Assembly (NCBI GenBank): GCA_903873095.1
Contig: CAIQMU010000121.1
Location: 1 to 5,692 of the forward strand
Reading direction: 5' to 3'
DNA: 5,692 nucleotides
From: an uncultured bacterium
GTDB taxonomy: Bacteria > Patescibacteriota > Minisyncoccia > Phycocordibacterales > UBA1006
Shown in pieces: positions 1 through 4,859 of the stretch (position 1 is its first letter; every line of letters starts with the position of its first letter). A program made the translations under genes and the position numbers. The notes below the pieces were generated by a model that did not search any database, was not told the origin of the DNA, and saw nothing but the letters and a program-made list of their open reading frames with translations.

Positions 1-1399
1 TCCAAACCGCACCACCTTCATAATAAGGTGCTGCGTTATGGTCGAATTCAGTTCCCGTAATGGTAAGCGAACTTCCATTCCCAAAAATCGCACCTCCCGC
101 ATCGTCGTTACCTGCTATGTTTTCGACAAAACTTGAATTTTCTACCGTAAGATCACCACTGTCGTGATAAATCGCACCACCATCATCATCACCGGTAATG
201 TTGCGATAAAATGTCGAGGCTGAAATGGTTACTGGTCCATTGTCGATATAGAGTGCGCCCCCTGCATCACCAGACATGTTTCCTGAAAAGTCATCCCTCG
301 TAAGAGCTCCTGGACTATCCATATAGATGGCTCCTCCGTAGGCACAGGTTGCTGCTTTGTTGTTCGTAAACGATGTATCTGTAACCGTAAGATTTGTTCC
401 TTCTGAATCAATTGCACCTCCATCATCACAGTCATCATAAACATCATTGATATTGCCAGTAAATGACGAGTGATCTGTGATGGAAAGCGACCCACTATCT
501 TGCGTAATCGCACCTCCATAATTTTCTGCAGTGTTATCAGTAAACGTTGTTGCTTCGATCGTGTGAATATCACCACCATTGTAATCAATGGCACCTCCGT
601 CTTCGAATGACTTGTTTCCGGTAAATGTTGCTCCTGTGATATCACTGTTTGCGTTCAAGTAAAGAGCACCTCCGGCACAATCAGAGTTATTATTCTTGAA
701 ATTTGTTCCAGAAATATTCAATTCCGAACTGCTGTCGGTATAAATAGCACCTGCATCACAGTCATTTGCGTAGTTACCCTCGAACGTGCCATTAGTAACA
801 GTATTCACACCATCATTGGTTATGTAAACTGCACCTCCATCACCATCTGCTGTGTCGTTGGTAAAATCCGTATTAGTAAGAGCCACGGTTGCGCCATTTG
901 CATAAATCGCACCTCCGGTACTTCCACCAAAGTTATTTGTAAACGATGAACTTGTTGAAACAAGGTTTGCGTATGTATAAATCGCACCTCCTTGCGTGTC
1001 CGACATATTCGAATTAAATTCACTATTCGTAAGTGTCAGTGTTCCTGGTGTATCATCGTTGTCATAAATCGCACCTCCTTGACCACTTTGTGTTTCATTT
1101 CCATCGAATGTTGAACCTGAAATTGCGAGACTTGTTCCTGTTCCATCAACATAAATCGCACCTCCTGAATTTTGAGTAAAGTTCCCTAAAAATGTTGAGT
1201 CCGTAATAGTTCCTGTTCCATCAATCATGTAAATGGCACCTCCACCCATCTCACCCGCATTACCTACGAATGTTGAATCGGTAACTGTAAGAGATCCTCC
1301 TCCTGAAAAGATGGCGCCTCCTCCAATAGCTTCACCATTTTTAAAGGTAACATTTGATACGGTAAGATCTGATCCACCGTTTGCAATTTCACCCCCACC
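1..1399 (-). repeat. About 18 tandem beta-helix rungs, period 25-29 codons
   Basis: Reading the minus strand from residue 139, GG[AE][IVL] recurs about every 25-29 residues (for example GGAIYVDG, GGAIYTYA, GGAIYANG, GGALYLNA, GGAIYHDS). Each is followed by an F-x-x-N turn (FVGN, FLGN, FDGN, FTNN, FEGN, FTGN, FSGN, FVEN). The first rung (GGGEI) is degenerate and the last is cut by the window edge. At DNA level the 15-mer ATAAATCGCACCTCC (plus strand) is exact at 902-916, 977-991, 1064-1078 and 1151-1165, spaced 75, 87 and 87 bases. That spacing is in whole codons and points to fairly recent duplication or gene conversion in this stretch. Confidence 0.9.
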
Positions 1400-1813
1400 T
1401 TCATTGGATCCATATTCAAGTGTAAGTCCTGAAATGGAAACAGCCGCTCCTGGATCAGTATTGATCACGAATATAGCAGAACCATTACCGTTAATAACAA
1501 CCTTGTCGGCTCCAGGGCCTGTAATATTCAAAGGTTCACTAATAGTAAGTGCACTTGTCAGTGTAAGTGTTCCTGTAAGCCCGCTTGCAAATGCAATAGT
1601 GTTACTAGGAGCAGCTGCTGCGATCGCCTCACGAAGAGTACAATGATCTGTTGTACATGTAGCATCATCAACATCATCGGCAAGTGTTGTAACGGTTAAT
1701 GTCACATCATCAGCATGTGCTTTATGTGAATACGCAAAAACGGCACTCAAACCTGCAATCAACAAGATTGCAATCATGAGGCCGCTTATATTTTTAAGAG
1801 AAAATGATTTCAT
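1..1813 (-). CDS. Secreted CSLREA-domain beta-helix repeat protein, Pmp-like (partial, C-terminus off left edge)
   Basis: The minus strand is open without a stop from the ATG at 1813 to the window edge, giving at least 604 residues. Residues 1-34 form a signal peptide: a lysine-containing start, a hydrophobic core at about 11-27, and an AHA cleavage site before DD. Next comes a CSLREA-type N-terminal module (C53, then CTLREAI at 58-64), then a right-handed parallel beta-helix region of about 18 rungs from residue 139 on, each with GGAI(Y) and, about 15 residues later, S-x-F-x-x-N. Family knowledge places such proteins outside the cell as adhesins or surface-layer proteins; the anchoring C-terminus is not in view. 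The start follows the upstream stop by 4 bases with no visible Shine-Dalgarno, which suggests translational coupling to the DUF5666-like gene and one shared promoter. The substrate or binding partner cannot be read from the sequence. The reading frame is secure and the adhesin role is inference. Confidence 0.9.
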   Translation of the reverse strand, partial: MKSFSLKNISGLMIAILLIAGLSAVFAYSHKAHADDVTLTVTTLADDVDDATCTTDHCTLREAIAAAAPSNTIAFASGLTGTLTLTSALTISEPLNITGPGADKVVINGNGSAIFVINTDPGAAVSISGLTLEYGSNEGGGEIANGGSDLTVSNVTFKNGEAIGGGAIFSGGGSLTVTDSTFVGNAGEMGGGAIYMIDGTGTITDSTFLGNFTQNSGGAIYVDGTGTSLAISGSTFDGNETQSGQGGAIYDNDDTPGTLTLTNSEFNSNMSDTQGGAIYTYANLVSTSSSFTNNFGGSTGGAIYANGATVALTNTDFTNDTADGDGGAVYITNDGVNTVTNGTFEGNYANDCDAGAIYTDSSSELNISGTNFKNNNSDCAGGALYLNANSDITGATFTGNKSFEDGGAIDYNGGDIHTIEATTFTDNTAENYGGAITQDSGSLSITDHSSFTGNINDVYDDCDDGGAIDSEGTNLTVTDTSFTNNKAATCAYGGAIYMDSPGALTRDDFSGNMSGDAGGALYIDNGPVTISASTFYRNITGDDDGGAIYHDSGDLTVENSSFVENIAGNDDAGGAIFGNGSSLTITGTEFDHNAAPYYEGGAVW

Positions 1814-1817
1814 ATGA

Positions 1818-2393
1818 CTATGCTTTTGGTTTTATAACAACCGTGGTCGGACGAGGACCTTTTTTAGTATGAGCAAACAAATAACTTGCCGTTAATGTTC
1901 CGTTGGTGTTTTTTACACCCGAGACAGTAACAATATCTCCTACAGCAAGTCCTGCACTTGCGGCAGTTGTACTGCGTACTTGATTTTTACTACCAGTATG
2001 AGAACTTAATTTCTTAATCGAATCACTTGATCCTGGTGTTGTTTTTGTTTCTGGAACATTACTAATTGTTCTTGTAACATTAGCAGAAGCTGCGTGCACA
2101 ACAACGGTTGCAGGCTGTCCTTTACTTGGATTTGAAATAGTAACGGTGATATCTGTTCCTGAAATTGCCGTTATTGTTCCCGAAATATTTTCATGTGATT
2201 TCTTAGTATCTACCGAGAGTAATTTTTTTGACTGCATGGTTGCCTCAAAATCTTTTAGTTTTTGAACGTTTGCAGGATCTTTTGGATTAAATGCCGGCGC
2301 TGCAGCATGAATTCGTACTGCCGGAACTAATAGTATAACCATCGCGACCAAAACAATGGATGTTTTTAAAAAGACACTTTTTGTTACATGCAT
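1818..2393 (-). CDS. Exported DUF5666-like protein
   Basis: This is a 191-residue protein. Residues 1-31 look like a signal peptide: K5/K10, a hydrophobic stretch at about 11-26, and an IHAAA cleavage region. After an alanine/lysine-rich spacer at about 32-70, the rest resembles the OB-like DUF5666 family. It shows G-T-I-T-A-I-S-G-T-D-I-T-V-T at about 72-85, a strand ATVVVHA, then GDIVTVSGVKN and NGTLTASYLF near the C-terminus. The serine/threonine-rich stretch between these strands looks like an unstructured insertion. The function of this family is unknown; members are exported and are often found in Patescibacteria. The start at 2393 is supported by an AGAGGA Shine-Dalgarno 9 bases upstream, one of the few in this window. 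The gene is the first of a two-gene operon with the CSLREA beta-helix protein, so a role beside that surface protein is plausible but unproven. The family call is by eye. Confidence 0.8.
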   Translation of the reverse strand: MHVTKSVFLKTSIVLVAMVILLVPAVRIHAAAPAFNPKDPANVQKLKDFEATMQSKKLLSVDTKKSHENISGTITAISGTDITVTISNPSKGQPATVVVHAASANVTRTISNVPETKTTPGSSDSIKKLSSHTGSKNQVRSTTAASAGLAVGDIVTVSGVKNTNGTLTASYLFAHTKKGPRPTTVVIKPKA

Positions 2394-2402
2394 AAAAATA
2401 AT

Positions 2403-2408
2403 TCCTCT
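2403..2408 (-). promoter_or_regulatory. Shine-Dalgarno AGAGGA of the DUF5666-like gene
   Basis: Read on the minus strand, AGAGGA lies 9 bases before the ATG at 2393. It fixes that start and stands out, because the other genes here begin behind A-rich leaders with no such motif. Confidence 0.6.
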
Positions 2409-2436
2409 TGCGAGAACTGTGTTAATAATATGGTTC

Positions 2437-2442
2437 TATGAT
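2437..2442 (+). promoter_or_regulatory. Possible -10 box of the YdeI/OmpD-associated gene
   Basis: TATGAT sits 11 bases before the ATG at 2454 and would give a leader of only about 5 bases. It overlaps the opposite-strand -10 (2438-2443) almost exactly, and both lie within the inverted repeat ATGGT...ACCAT. No convincing -35 is visible, so this is a weak call. Confidence 0.3.
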
Positions 2443-2465
2443 ACCATACATATATGAGCAAGCAA
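2438..2465 (-). promoter_or_regulatory. Promoter of the DUF5666-like/CSLREA operon
   Basis: On the minus strand, TTGCTT (2465-2460) is followed after 16 bases by TATCAT (2443-2438), which is preceded by TGG to give an extended -10. The expected start near 2431 leaves a leader of roughly 38 bases that contains the AGAGGA site. The -35 box lies inside the first codons of the divergent gene at 2454. This is inferred from sequence only. Confidence 0.45.
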
Positions 2466-2705
2466 CAAATCTCAAATGGTACTGTGCACAATATACCAAC
2501 AGATATGCGCAATATTTTTATATCCGATTCAAAACTGCATGCGATATGGCAAGACATCACACCACTTGCACGTAATGAGTGGATTTGTTGGATCGAATCA
2601 GTTAAAAAACAAGAGACAAGAGAACGTCACATTCGAATCATGCGAGAAAATCTTGTAAAGGGGAAACGTCGACCTTGTTGTTGGGCAGGTTGTCCGCATC
2701 GGTAA
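2454..2705 (+). CDS. Short YdeI/OmpD-associated (OmdA) family protein with Cys/His tail
   Basis: This 83-residue protein has the conserved pattern of the YdeI/OmpD-associated family (PF13376, sometimes called bacteriocin-protection). It opens with G-T-V-H-N-I-P-T-D-M-R at 9-19, then a W-x-x-I-T-P-L-A-R-N-E-W core at 32-43, then I-C-W-I-E-S-V-K-K with T-R-x-x-H-I at 55-60. The tail is G-K-R-R-P-C-C-W-A-G-C-P-H-R at 70-83. No signal peptide or membrane segment is seen, so it is probably cytosolic. The biochemical role is unknown; the bacteriocin-protection name rests on a few members. C75, C76, C80 and H82 form a compact potential metal site. The start at 2454 matches the family's usual N-terminus. 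The gene is divergent from the DUF5666-like operon and ends 29 bases before a terminator. Confidence 0.85.
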   Translation: MSKQQISNGTVHNIPTDMRNIFISDSKLHAIWQDITPLARNEWICWIESVKKQETRERHIRIMRENLVKGKRRPCCWAGCPHR

Positions 2706-2734
2706 ATATCAATTGAGATAATGTTCAAGAATCA

Positions 2735-2768
2735 AAAAATCGCAATTCTGAATTGCGATTTTTATTTT
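2735..2768. terminator. Bidirectional rho-independent terminator
   Basis: A perfect 13-base-pair stem (AAAAATCGCAATT, loop CTG, AATTGCGATTTTT) is followed by ATTTT on the plus strand. On the minus strand the hairpin also ends in a run of T. It lies between two converging genes, the OmdA-family gene ending at 2705 and the microprotein ending at 2762, and can serve both. Confidence 0.9.
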
Positions 2769-2881
2769 CGAAGATGTTCAAAAATAACATATCCAACGAA
2801 ACCAGCAATAATAGCAATGATGAAATTATATACCGTGAAAATATCTCGTAATGCCCCAAAAAACCCTATCGTTTGACCCAT
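2762..2881 (-). CDS. Small single-pass membrane protein, 39 residues
   Basis: This short minus-strand frame starts at ATG 2881 and ends with TAA at 2764-2762. The product begins M-G-Q-T-I-G-F-F-G-A-L-R-D. It continues with a hydrophobic helix at about 17-34 (VYNFIIAIIAGFVGYVIF) and finishes E-H-L-R-K, so its basic C-terminal end is likely cytosolic. The length, a well-formed helix with charged flanks, and a stop codon lying inside the stem of a bidirectional terminator all argue that it is a real gene. No family is recognised and no Shine-Dalgarno is seen. It could be a membrane microprotein or toxin-like peptide, but nothing nearby decides this. Chance is the main alternative because the frame is short. 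Confidence 0.5.
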   Translation of the reverse strand: MGQTIGFFGALRDIFTVYNFIIAIIAGFVGYVIFEHLRK

Positions 2882-2891
2882 GCAAAGATAC

Positions 2892-2920
2892 TATATAAGA
2901 ATATTGACAATAATTTTGAA
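2892..2920 (-). promoter_or_regulatory. Possible promoter of the 39-residue membrane protein
   Basis: On the minus strand, TTCAAA (2920-2915) is followed after 17 bases by TATATA (2897-2892), 10 bases before the ATG. Transcription would begin about 4 bases before the start codon. It overlaps the opposite-strand lipoprotein promoter. The -35 is poor. Confidence 0.3.
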
Positions 2921-2931
2921 TATGTTAACAT
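2904..2931 (+). promoter_or_regulatory. Promoter of the lipoprotein gene
   Basis: A perfect TTGACA (2904-2909), a 16-base spacer, and TAACAT (2926-2931) preceded by TGT form a consensus -35 with an extended -10. The expected start near 2938 leaves a leader of about 33 A-rich bases before the ATG at 2971. Confidence 0.75.
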
Positions 2932-2970
2932 GCAAGAACATTCTTTTCATAACCAAATAAAACCAGCACA

Positions 2971-3435
2971 ATGAACAACATTATTGTAATTCTAACGTTA
3001 ACTGTATTATTTTTTACTTCATGCTCTGACAAAGAATCACTATCTGTAAAAAGAGATCATCATGAAACTATCTACAAACCCACAGGGGTAAAATTTGCTG
3101 ACTGGGTATCAAAAACATACTATGAATCTGACCAAAAAAACAGTTCCCAGGATCACAATTTGATAGATATATCTGTCCAAACAGCGCAAGGAGATACATT
3201 AATACTCTCACTTTTAGTCGACACCCAGTATGTCACTGCTAGTTTGAAAACAAGTAATAATGAAGAGATTGGAAATTTCGTTTACACAAAAAACGATAGC
3301 ACGGCTCAATATTGGATCTATGTCGAGGAAGGAAAAGAACAAGTATTCATGGAATTTCAAAAAGAATGCTATAACATGATAGAAAAATACAATGAAGATC
3401 GTTGTTCTATTTCAAAACTTACATCCAAACGTTAA
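2971..3435 (+). CDS. Small lipoprotein of unknown function
   Basis: This 154-residue protein has a lipoprotein signal sequence. Residues 1-17 are hydrophobic (NNIIVILTLTVLFFTS) and end in a lipobox F-T-S-C, making C18 the lipidated residue, followed by S-D-K. The mature part is hydrophilic, with alternating beta-strand-like stretches such as G-D-T-L-I-L-S-L-L-V-D and N-F-V-Y-T-K-N-D. It ends in a lysine-rich helix-like segment carrying C133 and C145, which could form a disulfide. No family is recognised. It should be anchored on the outer face of the cytoplasmic membrane, or in the outer membrane if the organism has one. The gene stands alone, with its own strong promoter and terminator. The lipobox style is common in Bacteroidota but not confined to them. 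The coding call is firm and the function is unknown. Confidence 0.8.
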   Translation: MNNIIVILTLTVLFFTSCSDKESLSVKRDHHETIYKPTGVKFADWVSKTYYESDQKNSSQDHNLIDISVQTAQGDTLILSLLVDTQYVTASLKTSNNEEIGNFVYTKNDSTAQYWIYVEEGKEQVFMEFQKECYNMIEKYNEDRCSISKLTSKR

Positions 3436-3453
3436 TAGTCACATTATTTTTAT

Positions 3454-3482
3454 AAACAGTTCTATGTGGAACTGTTTTTTTT
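3454..3482 (+). terminator. Rho-independent terminator of the lipoprotein gene
   Basis: AAACAGTTC pairs with GAACTGTTT, plus one T-G wobble at 3463/3468, around a 4-base loop, and the stem runs into eight T. The T-run and the wobble both favour the plus strand. On the minus strand the hairpin follows directly after the peptidase stop codon at 3481, so weak termination there is possible too. Confidence 0.85.
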
Positions 3483-4122
3483 ATTTCTTTTTAGTTACAT
3501 ATTCTCCATATTTTTCAAAAACCATAATATGAAAACATTCTTGACCATGCTCTTCCGTAGCTTCGATCAATCCTCGCTGTTCAAGTGAGAGCAGAACCTT
3601 GCGCGTCCACGCAAGCTCTTCTTTGGAAAGACCTTTCTTTTTCAAGTCAATGGTTGATCCAGTTGGATGTGAAGATGCTTTTGGTCCTGAAGTACTTGCA
3701 GCGTTATTATTGTGATATTTATTCTTTAGGTCTTTTTGTTGTTCAATTGTACGTACAGCAGAACTAACTTCTGGAGCTGTTCCTGTACCAAATTTATTTT
3801 CAAACTGATGAGTAAAACGAACTAAAAAAGTATTCGTCCAAGGACGTACAAAACAATTTTCTGGCTTCCCTTGCAATGACTGACTAAGATGTACCTCTTG
3901 TGAGATTTTTACAAGATATCCATCATTTTCCATTTTTACAAGTCCTTTTTCATTTTTAATACGAGTTAAGTGTTCTTTGTCTGCCTCTTTGTTTTGTTTA
4001 ATTTGTGACACAGCAGAACCTCGAAGACTTGCAACTTGTGCGTCACCCACTTCAGATACCCCTACTAAAAGCCCTAAACCGAGAGCAGCTTTTTTACCAA
4101 AAGACCCAATTGATTCTTTCAT
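3481..4122 (-). CDS. DUF5715 / M15-like zinc peptidase, exported
   Basis: From ATG 4122 this is a 213-residue protein matching DUF5715, related to the D-Ala-D-Ala carboxypeptidase (M15/VanY) fold that cuts peptidoglycan stem peptides. The N-terminus (K10, K11, hydrophobic 12-22, then D-A-Q-V-A near 27-31) looks like a short signal peptide. The core shows Y-L-V-K-I-S at 69-74, V-R-P-W-T at 92-96, and S-A-V-R-T at 121-125, whose Arg resembles the substrate-binding Arg of M15 enzymes. Next is S-S-H-P-T-G-S-T-I-D at 150-159 with zinc ligands H152 and D159, then E-C-F-H at 195-198 with likely catalytic E195 and third ligand H198. All key residues are present, so it may be active; many DUF5715 members are untested. 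An in-frame ATG 22 codons upstream (4188) is rejected because that stretch encodes the terminator of the preceding gene. Confidence 0.85.
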   Translation of the reverse strand: MKESIGSFGKKAALGLGLLVGVSEVGDAQVASLRGSAVSQIKQNKEADKEHLTRIKNEKGLVKMENDGYLVKISQEVHLSQSLQGKPENCFVRPWTNTFLVRFTHQFENKFGTGTAPEVSSAVRTIEQQKDLKNKYHNNNAASTSGPKASSHPTGSTIDLKKKGLSKEELAWTRKVLLSLEQRGLIEATEEHGQECFHIMVFEKYGEYVTKKK

Positions 4123-4130
4123 ATATTGAA

Positions 4131-4139
4131 ATAGTACCA
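4131..4139 (-). promoter_or_regulatory. Extended -10 of the DUF5715 gene, probably leaderless
   Basis: On the minus strand, TGG followed by TACTAT ends 8 bases before the ATG at 4122, so transcription should start within about 2 bases of the start codon. A good -35 is not visible; the position is occupied by the T-run of the preceding terminator. It matches the TGnTAnnnT form of the other promoters here. Confidence 0.5.
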
Positions 4140-4153
4140 CGAATGAATGATAT

Positions 4154-4177
4154 AAAAAAACGGCCCGAAGACCGTTT
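4154..4177 (-). terminator. UUCG-loop terminator of the two-helix membrane protein gene
   Basis: Read on the minus strand, AAACGGTC, loop TTCG, GGCCGTTT is followed by a T-run (seven T in all from the stem base). The closing C(UUCG)G tetraloop is a classic stabiliser. One pair is T-G, allowed in minus-strand RNA but a C-A mismatch on the plus strand, which fixes the direction. Confidence 0.9.
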
Positions 4178-4181
4178 ATGA

Positions 4182-4196
4182 ATTCCATATTGGAAT
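4182..4196 (-). repeat. Short inverted repeat ATTCCA-N3-TGGAAT
   Basis: A 6-base-pair perfect inverted repeat with a 3-base loop lies between the stop codon at 4206 and the terminator at 4177. It may be a 3' UTR hairpin or a small operator. Nothing further is supported. Confidence 0.4.
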
Positions 4197-4205
4197 AAGA
4201 ATTTG

Positions 4206-4625
4206 TTATACAAGAACAATATAATCCTCTGTTATAGATTCTCTTCCCATGCGATTTTCTATTTTCTCATAAAGACCTTGTGATGTGAGAAATAATCTTT
4301 TCTTTTCATCATCCATTTTCAAATCTTTTTTAGCAAGAGTTAGATATTGGGGCTCATCTTCACCATTAGCACAACGGATCAGACAAAATAACTTATTACC
4401 GTAAGAATAGGATTTGAGAACCATGAAGGGTACTTCTGGTCTCAGATTATCGAGAGTAAGAGAGGTTGTTCGGAAATAAATAATGTAACCCATTGCTCCG
4501 AATGTAAAACCTATTCCAACAAAATACCACATGGCTTCGATATTCAAAAAGATTGAAAGGATAAATCCAATGATTGTAGTTACTCCCACAATAAAATTAA
4601 AATGTGGCCAATTAAATTTTTTCAT
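4206..4625 (-). CDS. Two-helix membrane protein of unknown function
   Basis: This 139-residue protein starts MKKFNWPHFN. It has two hydrophobic segments at about 10-29 and 31-51 joined by a very short loop (N-I-E-A), a helical hairpin. A polar domain of about 88 residues follows (52-139), with strands such as F-M-V-L-K-S-Y and K-L-F-C-L-I-R-C, a charged KKDLKMDDEKKR stretch, and a C-terminal E-D-Y-I-V-L-V. With two helices both ends lie on the same side, probably the cytosol. I recognise no family. The start at 4625 follows an A-rich leader without a Shine-Dalgarno, and the gene has its own consensus promoter and terminator, so it is a single-gene unit. It is divergent from the sigma factor gene. 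The coding call is secure and the function is not known. Confidence 0.8.
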   Translation of the reverse strand: MKKFNWPHFNFIVGVTTIIGFILSIFLNIEAMWYFVGIGFTFGAMGYIIYFRTTSLTLDNLRPEVPFMVLKSYSYGNKLFCLIRCANGEDEPQYLTLAKKDLKMDDEKKRLFLTSQGLYEKIENRMGRESITEDYIVLV

Positions 4626-4663
4626 TGTTGTATGTTTTTTATTTTTTGAAAGAATGTATCGTT

Positions 4664-4692
4664 ACATTATCATAATATAATTTATTTGTCAA
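4664..4692 (-). promoter_or_regulatory. Promoter of the two-helix membrane protein gene
   Basis: On the minus strand, a perfect TTGACA (4692-4687), a 17-base spacer, and TAATGT (4669-4664) preceded by TGA form a strong promoter. The start near 4657 leaves a leader of about 32 A/T-rich bases. Confidence 0.75.
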
Positions 4693-4808
4693 ATATCAAA
4701 AACATTACCAATTCATATGTAACACTCTTGGAATTGTAATGACAAGTGTCCACACCTGCTCTAAGTATTGGAAGAAATTCGAAAGAGTTTGAAATAGTCT
4801 ACATAAAA

Positions 4809-4837
4809 TTGACAATATTATTTAAATATGATAAGTT
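4809..4837 (+). promoter_or_regulatory. Promoter of the sigma factor gene
   Basis: A perfect TTGACA (4809-4814), a 17-base spacer, and TAAGTT (4832-4837) preceded by TGA form a strong promoter. The start near 4844 leaves a leader of about 16 bases rich in A before the ATG at 4860, with no Shine-Dalgarno. Confidence 0.75.
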
Positions 4838-4859
4838 CCATTAAACAAAAACATAAGAC

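Noticed and set aside
229..645. Minus-strand frame of 138 codons within the repeat region
   Set aside because: It is out of frame with the continuous 604-codon beta-helix frame, and its Q/T/M-rich product is just the repeats read in another frame.
820..1023. Minus-strand frame of 67 codons
   Set aside because: It is another off-frame reading of the same GGAI repeats, with no start signal or family resemblance.
1..1399. Regularly spaced DNA repeats that could suggest a CRISPR array
   Set aside because: The repeats vary, keep the codon phase, and encode a continuous secreted protein. There are no conserved palindromic repeats and no unique spacers.
1233..1646. Plus-strand frame rich in Pro/Ala/Ser (137 codons)
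   Set aside because: It is antisense to the CSLREA gene. Its MAPPP repeats are the complement of the glycine codons in GGGAI.
2476..2658. Second plus-strand frame inside the OmdA-family gene
   Set aside because: It overlaps a recognisable family protein in another frame and has no coding evidence of its own.
3585..3767. Plus-strand frame of 60 codons
   Set aside because: It is antisense to the DUF5715 peptidase, whose zinc-site motifs confirm the minus strand as coding.
4739..4792. Plus-strand 17-codon frame MTSVHTCSKYWKKFERV upstream of the sigma promoter
   Set aside because: It is too short, lies before the likely transcription start at about 4844, and has no promoter or ribosome site of its own.
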